Shown in pieces: positions 1 through 7,414 of a DNA stretch of 11,879 nt; the stretch's first letter is position 1, and the number at the start of each line of letters is the position of its first letter. The DNA lies in contig JAGDCK010000264.1 of NCBI GenBank assembly GCA_017958585.1, forward strand, positions 1 through 11,879. Reading direction: 5' to 3'. Origin of the DNA: Lachnospiraceae bacterium. GTDB lineage: Bacteria; Bacillota; Clostridia; Lachnospirales; Lachnospiraceae. A program made the translations under genes and the position numbers. The notes below the pieces were generated by a model, which saw only the letters and a list, made by a program, of their open reading frames with translations, searched no databases and was not told where the DNA came from.

Positions 1-822
1 CTTTTTGACAGAAAAGAATATTGCGCAATGGTTGAAAAGGCAAAGGATCATATCAAGGAAGGCGACATTTTCCAGATAGTTCTCTCAAACAGGTTGAGCG
101 CCCAATACGAAGGAAGCCTCCTTGATACCTACAGGATACTGAGGACCATCAACCCTTCACCATATATGTTCTATTTTTCGGGAACGGATGTGGAAGTGGC
201 GGGTGCTTCACCTGAGACACTTGTAAAACTTGAAAACGGAGTGCTCCACACATTTCCTCTTGCCGGAACAAGACCCAGAGGAAAGACTCAGGAAGAGGAC
301 GAACAGTTAGAGAGAGAACTTTTGGCCGATGAAAAAGAACTTGCGGAGCACAACATGTTAGTGGACCTTGGAAGAAATGACCTGGGCAAGATCAGCAAGT
401 TCGGAACCGTTGAGGTGGAAAAACTTCATTCGATCGAGAGATACTCCCATGTGATGCATATAGGATCCACAGTAAGAGGAATCATCAGAGATGACAAGGA
501 CGCCCTTGATGCCATATCGGCCGTGCTCCCTGCAGGAACCCTTTCGGGCGCACCAAAGATCAGAGCCTGCCAGCTTATCGCAGAACTTGAAAACAACAAG
601 CGCGGCATCTACGGCGGAGCCATCGGTTACATAGATTTTACGGGAAATATGGATACCTGCATCGCCATCAGGATCGCCTACAAGAAAAACGGAAAAGTAT
701 TCGTCAGAAGCGGCGCGGGAATCGTTGCTGATTCCGTTCCAAACAAAGAATACGATGAATGCGTAAACAAGGCCAAGGCAGTAATGAATGCCTTAAAACA
801 GGCATCGGACATAGAAGGATAA
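1..822 (+). CDS. trpE: Anthranilate synthase component I (TrpE), 5' end missing
   Basis: Aminase/synthase subunit that turns chorismate plus ammonia (supplied by TrpG) into anthranilate, the first step of tryptophan synthesis in the cytoplasm. The frame is open from base 1. The codons before the ATG at 28 read LFDRKEYCA and fit the family just before the GDIFQIVLS motif, so that ATG is internal and the gene is cut by the window edge. About 273 codons are present, roughly the C-terminal half of a protein of about 490 residues. Chorismate-binding-domain landmarks are visible: SPETLVKLENG, LVDLGRNDLGK, AGTLSGAPKIRA, GAIGYIDFTGN and the C-terminal GAGIVADSVP. The N-terminal tryptophan feedback site (LLES-type motif) is off the window. 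trpG follows after 12 bases. PabB is the main alternative, but the complete trp neighbourhood argues against it. Confidence 0.96.
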   Translation, partial: LFDRKEYCAMVEKAKDHIKEGDIFQIVLSNRLSAQYEGSLLDTYRILRTINPSPYMFYFSGTDVEVAGASPETLVKLENGVLHTFPLAGTRPRGKTQEEDEQLERELLADEKELAEHNMLVDLGRNDLGKISKFGTVEVEKLHSIERYSHVMHIGSTVRGIIRDDKDALDAISAVLPAGTLSGAPKIRACQLIAELENNKRGIYGGAIGYIDFTGNMDTCIAIRIAYKKNGKVFVRSGAGIVADSVPNKEYDECVNKAKAVMNALKQASDIEG

Positions 823-834
823 GGGAGGAAAGAC

Positions 835-1407
835 ATGATACTTTTAATAGACAATTACGATAGTTTTTCATACAACCTTTTCCAATATGTGGGAGAAATA
901 AACAGTGATATCAAAGTCATCAGAAACGATGAGATGACGGTGGAGGAGATAAAAAAACTTGATCCGTCACATATTATCCTCTCCCCGGGCCCCGGAAAAC
1001 CAAAGGATGCGGGAATCATCGAGGAAGTTGCAAAGACTCTTTCAAAGACGATCCCTACATTGGGCGTGTGCCTCGGACATCAGGCTATATGTGAGGCCTA
1101 CGGCGCTACCGTAACCTATGCGAAACGCTTGATGCACGGTAAGCAGTCTGAGGTAAAGTTTAAAACAGATTGCGAGCTTTTTAAGGGCCTGCCGGAAAAA
1201 GGACTTGTGGCAAGATACCACTCCCTGGCTGCGGATGAGGCGACGATCCCTGATTGCCTTGAGGTGACCGCAGTTACGGATGAAGGTGAGATCATGGCTG
1301 TGGCACACAGGGAATATCCAATCTTCGGAGTGCAGTTTCATCCCGAATCCATCATGACTCCAACCGGAAAAGAAATGCTTAAGAATTTCATGAACATCAG
1401 AAAATAA
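835..1407 (+). CDS. trpG: Anthranilate synthase component II, glutamine amidotransferase (TrpG)
   Basis: Class I glutamine amidotransferase of 190 residues that hydrolyses glutamine and passes ammonia to TrpE. The typical order of motifs is present: NYDSFSYNL at residues 7-15, LSPGPGKPKDAG at 49-60, the nucleophile elbow GVCLGHQAI with Cys79, and FHPES with His169 and Glu171 completing the triad. Length is normal for a stand-alone subunit. It is not fused to TrpD, unlike enterobacterial TrpGD. A strong GGGAGG site at 823-828 lies 6 bases before the ATG. Homologues can also serve PabB in folate synthesis (amphibolic use), which cannot be decided here. It lies directly between trpE and trpD in one apparent transcript. 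Confidence 0.97.
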   Translation: MILLIDNYDSFSYNLFQYVGEINSDIKVIRNDEMTVEEIKKLDPSHIILSPGPGKPKDAGIIEEVAKTLSKTIPTLGVCLGHQAICEAYGATVTYAKRLMHGKQSEVKFKTDCELFKGLPEKGLVARYHSLAADEATIPDCLEVTAVTDEGEIMAVAHREYPIFGVQFHPESIMTPTGKEMLKNFMNIRK

Positions 1408-1480
1408 AAGGGCTTTTAAAAGATAAACAAACAGATCACGAAAATCAAAAACAGGTCAAACAAAAACAGGAGGAAACAAA

Positions 1481-2500
1481 ATGATCAAGGAAGCAATCAT
1501 TAAAATCACAGAGAAGCAGGATCTTACTTACGACGAGGCATACACAGTCATGAACGAGATCATGAGCGGCGAGACCACACCTACACAGAACGCGGCATTT
1601 TTGTCCGCTCTTTCCACAAAGAGTACAAAGGCTGAGACCACAGAGGAGATCGCAGGCTGTGCGGCGGCCATGAGAGATAATGCAATAGCTGTGGATACCA
1701 CAGGACTTGATGTGTTCGAGATAGTAGGTACAGGCGGAGACGGCGCCCATTCCTTTAACATTTCTACCATCTCAGCGTTAGTTGCGGCAGCAGGCGGAAT
1801 GAAAGTCGCAAAGCACGGTAACCGCGCGGCAAGTTCAAAGTGCGGAACAGCAGACTGTCTGGAGGCTCTCGGAGTAAATATCAATCAGACACCTGAAAAG
1901 GCGCTGGAGCTTTTGGACAAAGTGGGCATGTGCTTCTTCTTTGCACAGAAATACCACACTTCCATGAAGTACGTGGGTCCCATCAGAAAAGAACTTGGAT
2001 TCAGAACAGTGTTTAATATCCTCGGACCCCTTACCAATCCCGGAAGACCTAAAATGCAGCTTCTCGGCGTATATGATGACTATCTTGCAGTTCCTCTTGC
2101 AAACGTGCTTATGAGCCTCGGAGTTCAAAAGGGAATGGTGGTTTACGGACAGGACAAACTGGATGAGATTTCCTTAAGCGCACCCACAACAATCTGCGAG
2201 TTCAAGGACGGATGGTTTAAAACATACGTGATTAAGCCTGAGGACTTTGGCTTTGAGAGATGCAAAAAAGAGGACCTTCAGGGCGGAACACCTGAGGAAA
2301 ATGCCGAGATCGCACTCAGAATATTAAAGGGCGAAAAAGGCCACAAGAGAAATACCGTATGCTTAAACGCAGGTGCCGCTCTCTACATCGGCGGTAAGGC
2401 AGAGACTTTTGCAGATGGCGTAAAGCTTGCCGGAGAGATCCTCGATTCAGGCGCCGCACTTGATGTATTGAACAAATTCATCGAAGTTTCTAACGGTTAA
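1481..2500 (+). CDS. trpD: Anthranilate phosphoribosyltransferase (TrpD)
   Basis: Transfers the phosphoribosyl group of PRPP to anthranilate, the second step of the pathway. The protein is 339 residues, the usual family length. Diagnostic sequences are the PRPP-binding loop VGTGGDGAHSFNIST, KHGNRAASSKCGTAD, the KYVGPIRKELGFRT segment and NILGPLTNPGRP. A near-perfect AGGAGG at 1468-1473 sits 7 bases before the ATG. The 73-base gap after trpG is A-rich and shows no convincing hairpin. The gap on the 3' side (2501-2691) is unusually long and structured for this operon and is listed separately. Confidence 0.97.
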   Translation: MIKEAIIKITEKQDLTYDEAYTVMNEIMSGETTPTQNAAFLSALSTKSTKAETTEEIAGCAAAMRDNAIAVDTTGLDVFEIVGTGGDGAHSFNISTISALVAAAGGMKVAKHGNRAASSKCGTADCLEALGVNINQTPEKALELLDKVGMCFFFAQKYHTSMKYVGPIRKELGFRTVFNILGPLTNPGRPKMQLLGVYDDYLAVPLANVLMSLGVQKGMVVYGQDKLDEISLSAPTTICEFKDGWFKTYVIKPEDFGFERCKKEDLQGGTPEENAEIALRILKGEKGHKRNTVCLNAGAALYIGGKAETFADGVKLAGEILDSGAALDVLNKFIEVSNG

Positions 2501-2691
2501 CAATCGGTAAGAAGTGAGGGGCTGCAGGGATGCCGCAAAGCGAGTTCCGCAGACGCGAAGGTATTTTTCGCGGCGAGGACTGTTTGAGCGACTGGCGCCC
2601 TGTCAGGCACTCGCTTCTGGAATAAAGCTGAATAAATAATTGTCAACTTAAATGGTTGACGAAAACCAGTATTATTTTGAAAGGATTCACC
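2501..2691 (+). repeat. GC-rich hairpin element inserted between trpD and trpCF
   Basis: This 191-base spacer is much longer than the other gaps in the operon. A GC-rich block (about 2515-2620) can form a stem CGCGAA/TTCGCG (2554-2559 with 2567-2572, 7-base loop). A second stem pairs GAGCGA at 2586-2591 with TCGCTT at 2611-2616, with an inner GCC/GGC stem. An AT-rich tail follows with a perfect GTCAAC/GTTGAC stem (2642-2647 with 2655-2660). No RNA family is recognised and no coding potential is convincing. From memory, similar blocks recur between genes in Lachnospiraceae, so a dispersed intergenic element is the best guess, but only one copy is in the window. It may affect processing or relative expression of upstream and downstream trp genes (inference). 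Confidence 0.5.
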
Positions 2692-4074
2692 ATGACTATT
2701 TTGGATGAGATAGCCGAAAACACCAGAGAACGGGTGGCGAAGGCAAAGCGAAAGATCTCTTTTGATGACATGAAGAGAATGGCATACAAACTTCCTAAAG
2801 GCCACTTCGAATTTGAAAGAGCACTGAAGGCTCCGGGTATAACCTTCATATGTGAATGCAAAAAAGCATCCCCCTCAAAAGGCCTTATCGCTCCGGATTT
2901 TCCATATCTTCAGATTGCAAAAGAGTACGAGGAAGCGGGCGCAGGATGCATATCGGTTTTAACTGAACCCAAATGGTTTCTCGGAAGCGATGATTATCTC
3001 AGAGAGATCGCAGATACAGTAAACATCCCCTGCATCAGAAAAGACTTCACCGTGGACTCCTACATGATATACGAGGCAAAGGTCCTCGGTGCAAAGGCGG
3101 TGCTTTTGATCTGCTCCATACTGGACGAGGAGACCATAAAAAAATATATTGAGATCTGCGACGAACTGGGTCTGTCCGCTCTGGTTGAGACCCATTCCGA
3201 TGAAGAAGTTCAGATGGCCCTTCGCTGCAATGCGCGTATCATCGGCGTGAATAACAGAAATCTGAAAAACTTCACGGTGGATACCGAAAACAGCAGAAAA
3301 CTTCGTAAACTCATCCCAAGTGATGTTATCTTCGTGTCGGAAAGCGGCGTGTCGGGACCGGAGGACATTCAGACCCTTCGAGAGATCGGCGCCGATGCGG
3401 TCCTTGTGGGCGAAGCCCTTATGAGAGCAGAGGATAAAAAAGCAAAGCTTGCCGAACTGAAAGGCAGACCCAAGGTCAAGCTTTGCGGCCTCATGACAAA
3501 AGAAGATATCGAGACCGCAAATGAACTTAAGCCCGACTATGTAGGTTTCATATATGCAAACAAAGGCCACAGGAAAAAGACTCCGGAGGAAGCCTCGGAA
3601 TTAAAAAAATACCTGGACCCTTCCATAAAAGCGGTGGGAGTATTCCTTGATCAGGAAATCGACTTTGTGGCAGACGCAGCAAAGAGCGGCGTGATAGACC
3701 TGATCCAGCTTCACGGAAACGAGGATGAGGAATATATCAAAGCCTTAAAGGAAAAAGTTGACACGCCCGTCATAAAAGCCTTCTGTGTCCGGGGAGAGGA
3801 CGAGATGAAAAAAGCAAACGGATCCGTTGCAGACTACGTATTGTTTGACTCATTTGATGCGGGAAGCGGAAATACCTTTGACTGGGAACTTTTGAAACTG
3901 GCAAAAAAACCTTACTTTTTGTCAGGGGGCTTAACTCCTTATAACCTGGAGGGAGCCATAAAAATGCTTCATCCCTACGGCGTGGATGTTTCAAGCGGCA
4001 TAGAGACAGACAAGAAAAAAGACCCCGTAAAGATGAAACTGTTCATGGAAGAAGTCGAAAAAGCAGTGGAATAA
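2692..4074 (+). CDS. trpCF: Fused indole-3-glycerol-phosphate synthase / phosphoribosylanthranilate isomerase (TrpC-TrpF)
   Basis: Bifunctional protein of 460 residues catalysing two consecutive steps: isomerisation of phosphoribosylanthranilate (TrpF) and ring closure to indole-3-glycerol phosphate (TrpC). The N-terminal barrel (about 1-255) is TrpC, with ECKKASPSKG (Glu55, Lys57), RKDF (Lys117), NNRNL at 187-191 and SESG at 216-219. The C-terminal barrel (about 261-460) is TrpF, with KLCGL (catalytic Cys265), LFDS (catalytic Asp386), FLSGGL and VDVSSGIE. Both active sites look intact. The ATG at 2692 is preferred because GAAAGGA at 2679-2685 precedes it at normal spacing and the protein then begins MTILDEIAENTRERV like other TrpC proteins. 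A TTG at 2656 in frame would add 12 residues and lies in the GTCAAC/GTTGAC hairpin. trpB follows after 65 bases. Confidence 0.96.
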   Translation: MTILDEIAENTRERVAKAKRKISFDDMKRMAYKLPKGHFEFERALKAPGITFICECKKASPSKGLIAPDFPYLQIAKEYEEAGAGCISVLTEPKWFLGSDDYLREIADTVNIPCIRKDFTVDSYMIYEAKVLGAKAVLLICSILDEETIKKYIEICDELGLSALVETHSDEEVQMALRCNARIIGVNNRNLKNFTVDTENSRKLRKLIPSDVIFVSESGVSGPEDIQTLREIGADAVLVGEALMRAEDKKAKLAELKGRPKVKLCGLMTKEDIETANELKPDYVGFIYANKGHRKKTPEEASELKKYLDPSIKAVGVFLDQEIDFVADAAKSGVIDLIQLHGNEDEEYIKALKEKVDTPVIKAFCVRGEDEMKKANGSVADYVLFDSFDAGSGNTFDWELLKLAKKPYFLSGGLTPYNLEGAIKMLHPYGVDVSSGIETDKKKDPVKMKLFMEEVEKAVE

Positions 4075-4139
4075 TCTGCATAGAATTTATAAAATAAAAA
4101 GCGTGAGTGGCTTAGCGCCCCACGGAAAGGAAACAGGAA

Positions 4140-5330
4140 ATGACAAACCCTAACGGACGCTTCGGCATACATGGAGGACAATACATACCGGAAACTCTCA
4201 TGAATGCCGTTATCGAACTTGAAAAAGCATATGATCATTATAAAAACGATCCCGAGTTTAACAGGGAACTCACAGAACTTTTCAATGAATATGCAGGCAG
4301 ACCCTCAAGACTCTACTATGCGGAAAAGATGACAAAGGATCTGGGCGGAGCAAAGATTTATTTAAAGCGTGAAGACTTAAATCACACCGGAGCCCACAAA
4401 ATTAACAATGTCCTGGGTCAGGCCCTCCTTGCTAAAAAGATGGGAAAGACCAGACTCATCGCAGAGACCGGTGCAGGTCAGCACGGCGTTGCGACCGCAA
4501 CGGCAGCAGCCCTTATGGGCATGGAATGCGTTGTCTTTATGGGCGAGGAAGATACAAAAAGACAGGCCCTTAACGTATACAGAATGAGGCTTCTTGGCGC
4601 GGAGGTCATCCCCGTAAAAACAGGAACAGCCACATTAAAGGATGCTGTTAGCGAAGCCATGAGAGAGTGGACCAGCCGTATCGACGATACACATTATTGT
4701 CTGGGTTCTGTTATGGGACCTCATCCTTTCCCCACAATAGTAAGAGACTTCCAGGCCGTTATCTCAAAAGAGATTAAAGAGCAGATCCTGGAAAAAGAAA
4801 ACAGGCTTCCCGATGCGGTAATCGCATGTGTCGGCGGCGGGTCAAATGCCATAGGAACATTTTATAATTTTATAGAAGATAAAGATGTTAAGCTTATCGG
4901 CTGTGAGGCAGCGGGAAGAGGAATCGACGGATTTGAGACAGCGGCTACCATTAACACCGGAAGAGTCGGTATCTTCCATGGTATGAAATCATATTTCTGC
5001 CAGGACGAATACGGTCAGATCGCACCCGTATATTCAATCTCTGCCGGACTTGACTATCCCGGCATCGGACCGGAGCATGCGCACCTCCATGACATAGGCA
5101 GAGCGCAGTACGTGCCCGTGACAGACGATGAGGCGGTAAATGCATTCGAGTATCTGGCAAAGACTGAGGGTATCATCCCCGCCATCGAATCGGCTCATGC
5201 CGTGGCTCATGCCATAAAGATCGCTCCTCAGATGTCAAAGGATCAGATAATCGTCATCACAATTTCGGGTCGCGGCGACAAGGACTGTGCAGCCATCGCC
5301 CGCTACAGAGGGGAGGATATCCATGAGTAA
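4140..5330 (+). CDS. trpB: Tryptophan synthase beta chain (TrpB)
   Basis: PLP enzyme that condenses indole, channelled from TrpA, with serine to give tryptophan. The protein is 396 residues, normal for TrpB1. It starts NGRFGIHGGQYIPETLM as the family does. GAHKINN holds the Schiff-base Lys87, AETGAGQHG holds Glu109, and CVGGGSNAIG is the phosphate-binding glycine loop. The C-terminal ISGRGDKD is also typical. This is the classical TrpA-dependent type rather than TrpB2. Ribosome site AAAGGA at 4126-4131. The stop codon lies inside the start of trpA (8-base overlap), consistent with coupled translation and equimolar subunits. Confidence 0.98.
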   Translation: MTNPNGRFGIHGGQYIPETLMNAVIELEKAYDHYKNDPEFNRELTELFNEYAGRPSRLYYAEKMTKDLGGAKIYLKREDLNHTGAHKINNVLGQALLAKKMGKTRLIAETGAGQHGVATATAAALMGMECVVFMGEEDTKRQALNVYRMRLLGAEVIPVKTGTATLKDAVSEAMREWTSRIDDTHYCLGSVMGPHPFPTIVRDFQAVISKEIKEQILEKENRLPDAVIACVGGGSNAIGTFYNFIEDKDVKLIGCEAAGRGIDGFETAATINTGRVGIFHGMKSYFCQDEYGQIAPVYSISAGLDYPGIGPEHAHLHDIGRAQYVPVTDDEAVNAFEYLAKTEGIIPAIESAHAVAHAIKIAPQMSKDQIIVITISGRGDKDCAAIARYRGEDIHE

Positions 5331-6102
5331 TATATACAAGGCATTTGAAAATAAAAAGGCATTTATCCCCTTTATCACCTGCGGGGATCCCGATGTCGAG
5401 ACAACAAAGGCAGTTATAAAAGAAGCCGTAAAAAACGGTGCAGACCTGGTGGAGATCGGAATTCCCTTTTCTGATCCCACAGCGGAAGGCCCGGTGATCC
5501 AGGGAGCAAACTTAAGGGCTTTGACAGGGGGCATCACCACCGATAAAGTTTTTGATATGGTAAAGGACCTCAGAAAAGAGATAACCGTACCCATGGTATT
5601 TATGACTTACGCAAATGTAGTCTTTTCATACGGTTCGGAAAAATTTATCTCAACCTGTCACAATATCGGCATCGACGGAATAATCCTTCCGGACGTGCCC
5701 TTTGAGGAAAAGGAAGAGTTTTTGGATCTCTGTGGAAAATACGATGTGGATCTGATCTCACTCATCGCACCCACCTCCGAAAACAGGATCGCCATGATCG
5801 CAAAAGAGGCAAAGGGCTTTATCTATGTGGTTTCAAGTCTTGGAGTCACAGGTACGAGAAGCGAGATAAAAACAGATTTAAAATCGATCGTAAAAGTGAT
5901 AAAAGAGAATACCGATGTGCCCTGCGCCATAGGATTTGGAATCTCCACTCCCGAGCAGGCCGGCAAAATGGCAGAGATATCGGACGGAGCCATCGTGGGA
6001 AGCGCCATCATAAAGATCCTGGAAAAATACGGGAAAGACGCTGCTCCCTACGTTGGTGAATATGTAAAGAGCATGAAGGAAGCTATAGATCTTCTTCAAT
6101 GA
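5323..6102 (+). CDS. trpA: Tryptophan synthase alpha chain (TrpA)
   Basis: Cleaves indole-3-glycerol phosphate to indole and glyceraldehyde 3-phosphate and passes indole to TrpB. The protein is 259 residues. The ATG at 5323 is chosen because GGGGAGG lies 7 bases upstream inside trpB and the sequence then begins MSNIYKAFENKKAFIPFITCGDP, the normal TrpA start. Upstream in-frame codons only re-read trpB. The catalytic Glu (E. coli Glu49) is Glu44 in VEIGIPFSDP. The second catalytic acid (E. coli Asp60) is Glu55 in AEGP, a conservative but notable change. The phosphate-site segments VVSSLGVTGTR, GFGIS and AIVGSAI are intact. It is the last trp gene. No terminator follows, and its last 20 bases overlap a gene on the other strand. 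Confidence 0.97.
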   Translation: MSNIYKAFENKKAFIPFITCGDPDVETTKAVIKEAVKNGADLVEIGIPFSDPTAEGPVIQGANLRALTGGITTDKVFDMVKDLRKEITVPMVFMTYANVVFSYGSEKFISTCHNIGIDGIILPDVPFEEKEEFLDLCGKYDVDLISLIAPTSENRIAMIAKEAKGFIYVVSSLGVTGTRSEIKTDLKSIVKVIKENTDVPCAIGFGISTPEQAGKMAEISDGAIVGSAIIKILEKYGKDAAPYVGEYVKSMKEAIDLLQ

Positions 6103-6454
6103 TCATAAACTCCAGATAATCAAAATCGATGGAGTCGATGAAATTGTCGGATGAAAAACGGGTTTTTGAATTGCGCTTAAAATCGGCGATGTTTTTGTCA
6201 AGCCAGATGGGCTTACTTAAGTCGAATTTTACACAGACTTCATCAAGGGCGTTAAAGATCTTGTGAGTTCTGGTGTCTGCCTCGTGGTTTTCCACCACCA
6301 TGTCGGACAACATATGATTTTCTTTCCAGATCCTGGCCCAAATGCGCATAAAACCCTCCACAAAAGACGTTATTAGGAGAGACGGATATGAGTCGTTAAG
6401 TTTTGCGACACATAGATGTTTCTCCCTTGTTTTGTATGGAAAAAATTTTAGCAT
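6083..6454 (-). CDS. Conserved hypothetical protein, about 123 residues, convergent with trpA
   Basis: The function is not recognised. The reading frame is clean and its composition looks real, with a Trp/Phe/Asp-rich soluble sequence: ITSFVEGFMRIWARIWKEN near the N-terminus, a charged stretch with HEADTRTHK, then PIWLDKNIADFKRNSKTRF and a C-terminal DFDYLEFMIIEEDL. From memory, this C-terminal pattern recurs in small hypothetical proteins of Lachnospiraceae. No transmembrane segment, signal peptide or metal motif is evident. The start is uncertain: the ATG at 6454 (MLKFFPYKTREKH) is preferred, while the ATG at 6490 would add 12 hydrophobic residues, and neither has a clear Shine-Dalgarno sequence. 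The 3' end overlaps trpA by 20 bases tail to tail, with no terminator for either gene. Confidence 0.72.
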   Translation of the reverse strand: MLKFFPYKTREKHLCVAKLNDSYPSLLITSFVEGFMRIWARIWKENHMLSDMVVENHEADTRTHKIFNALDEVCVKFDLSKPIWLDKNIADFKRNSKTRFSSDNFIDSIDFDYLEFMIIEEDL

Positions 6455-6538
6455 AATATAAATCAAAAGAAAATATGTACAAAATTGCATAAAAAACCCA
6501 TTTTTCCATCAAAATATTATTAAAAATGTATAAAACCG

Positions 6539-6567
6539 TTCAAAGAACAATAAAACTATGCTATACT
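6539..6567 (+). promoter_or_regulatory. Promoter of the alarmone synthetase gene
   Basis: Sigma-A-like promoter: TTCAAA at 6539-6544, a 17-base spacer, and TATACT at 6562-6567 with an extended TG one base before it. Transcription would start near 6574, giving a short leader of about 38 bases before the ATG at 6612. The surrounding DNA is very AT-rich. On the other strand TTGAAC (6543-6538) overlaps the same -35 region and, 18 bases on, TAATAT could serve the divergent small gene, but that assignment is weak. Confidence 0.6.
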
Positions 6568-6611
6568 TACTGTGTAGGTTTTAATTACGATACTTATAAT
6601 GAGGATAAGAA

Positions 6612-7319
6612 ATGGAATACACCAGTAACAACGATGAGGGAATCGAAAGCTGGAACGAAGTCACGCTGATATATAACGCAGCTCTTCGCCAGGTGGAGAC
6701 CAAGATGGAGATCTTGAACGATGAGTTTCAGCATGTTCATCAATACAACCCCATCGAACACATTAAGAGCCGTATCAAATCCCCTGAGAGCATTGTAAAA
6801 AAGCTCAGGAGACACGGATACGAGTCCACCATAGACAATATGGTGAAATACATAAATGATATTGCCGGAATCAGAATTATCTGTTCTTTCACTTCCGATA
6901 TCTACAGGATCGCAGATATGATCAGTAAGCAGAAGGATATCCAGGTGATCGGAGTCAAGGATTATATTACCTATCCGAAGGCCAGCGGCTACAAGAGCTA
7001 TCACATGATAGTGACGGTACCCGTTTACCTGTCTGACAAGATCGTCGATACCAAGGTAGAAATTCAGATCAGGACCGTTGCAATGGATTTCTGGGCTTCT
7101 CTTGAGCACAAGATCCATTACAAATTTGAGGGTGATGCGCCGGAGCATATCAAAAACGAACTGGTAGAATGTGCCAAGATGGTGGCGGATCTGGACAACA
7201 GAATGCTGTCACTAAACGAGGAGATCCTCTCCATCAGCCAGGCTCAGGCCTACGAGAGAGAATTACAGCAGACTGCCAGGTCGGAGCAGAGCACCACAAG
7301 TGTAAATGTGGGGCTTTGA
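6612..7319 (+). CDS. Small alarmone synthetase, RelP/YwaC-like (p)ppGpp synthetase
   Basis: Single-domain RelA/SpoT-type pyrophosphokinase of 235 residues that transfers pyrophosphate from ATP to GTP/GDP to make (p)ppGpp, a cytoplasmic stress signal. Synthetase landmarks in order: SRIKSPESIVKKL (from about residue 53), INDIAGIRI with Asp83, GVKDYITYPKASGYKSYH (from 114), VEIQIRT with Glu150, and DFWASLEHKIHYK. There is no N-terminal HD hydrolase domain and no TGS or ACT region, so it is synthesis-only. The NPIEH...ESIVKKL and AMDFWASLEHKI segments recall B. subtilis YwaC (RelP/SasA) more than YjbM (RelQ), judged from memory. The N-terminus and the Gln/Ser-rich tail after about residue 205 are less conserved. 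GAGGA at 6601-6605 precedes the ATG. In Firmicutes such enzymes are often induced by cell-envelope stress, which would suit the downstream wall genes (inference). Confidence 0.93.
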   Translation: MEYTSNNDEGIESWNEVTLIYNAALRQVETKMEILNDEFQHVHQYNPIEHIKSRIKSPESIVKKLRRHGYESTIDNMVKYINDIAGIRIICSFTSDIYRIADMISKQKDIQVIGVKDYITYPKASGYKSYHMIVTVPVYLSDKIVDTKVEIQIRTVAMDFWASLEHKIHYKFEGDAPEHIKNELVECAKMVADLDNRMLSLNEEILSISQAQAYERELQQTARSEQSTTSVNVGL

Positions 7320-7324
7320 TTGTC

Positions 7325-7353
7325 TTGCCAAGAATTGTTTTAAATGTTAGAAT
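7325..7353 (+). promoter_or_regulatory. Promoter upstream of the coiled-coil membrane protein gene
   Basis: TTGCCA at 7325-7330, an exact 17-base spacer and TAGAAT at 7348-7353, with TG at 7346-7347... placed just before the -10 hexamer, give a good sigma-A-like match. It starts only 5 bases after the stop of the alarmone synthetase gene. The next three genes can therefore be transcribed separately from it. Expected transcript start is near 7360, about 55 bases before the ATG at 7415. Confidence 0.6.
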
Positions 7354-7414
7354 TTAACCGTAAATAACTGTTCGGCTATAGTAGGAAACGGCGGATATGT
7401 TTGGAGGAAAATTT

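Noticed and set aside
2656..2661. TTGACG as a -35 box for an internal promoter before trpCF
   Set aside because: No -10-like hexamer lies 16-18 bases downstream. The bases are explained by the GTCAAC/GTTGAC stem.
2497..2805. 102-residue minus-strand frame covering the trpD-trpCF spacer
   Set aside because: It spans the GC-rich element and the 5' end of trpC. The frame is a by-product of the repeat.
2959..3570. 203-residue open frame on the minus strand opposite trpCF
   Set aside because: It is entirely antisense to a well-conserved coding region, has no ribosome site, and has a composition typical of a shadow frame.
6400..6425. Strong AAGGGAG site followed by ATG on the minus strand within the small hypothetical gene
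   Set aside because: The ATG is out of frame with the gene and opens only five codons (MCRKT) before a stop. Probably chance.
6595..6600. Perfect TATAAT just before the alarmone synthetase gene
   Set aside because: It lies only 11 bases before the ATG and has no -35 at proper distance. A transcript from it would lack the GAGGA ribosome site.
7397..7414. Earlier ATG for the coiled-coil protein
   Set aside because: It would place the GGAGGA ribosome site inside the coding sequence, while the ATG at 7415 is ideally spaced from it.
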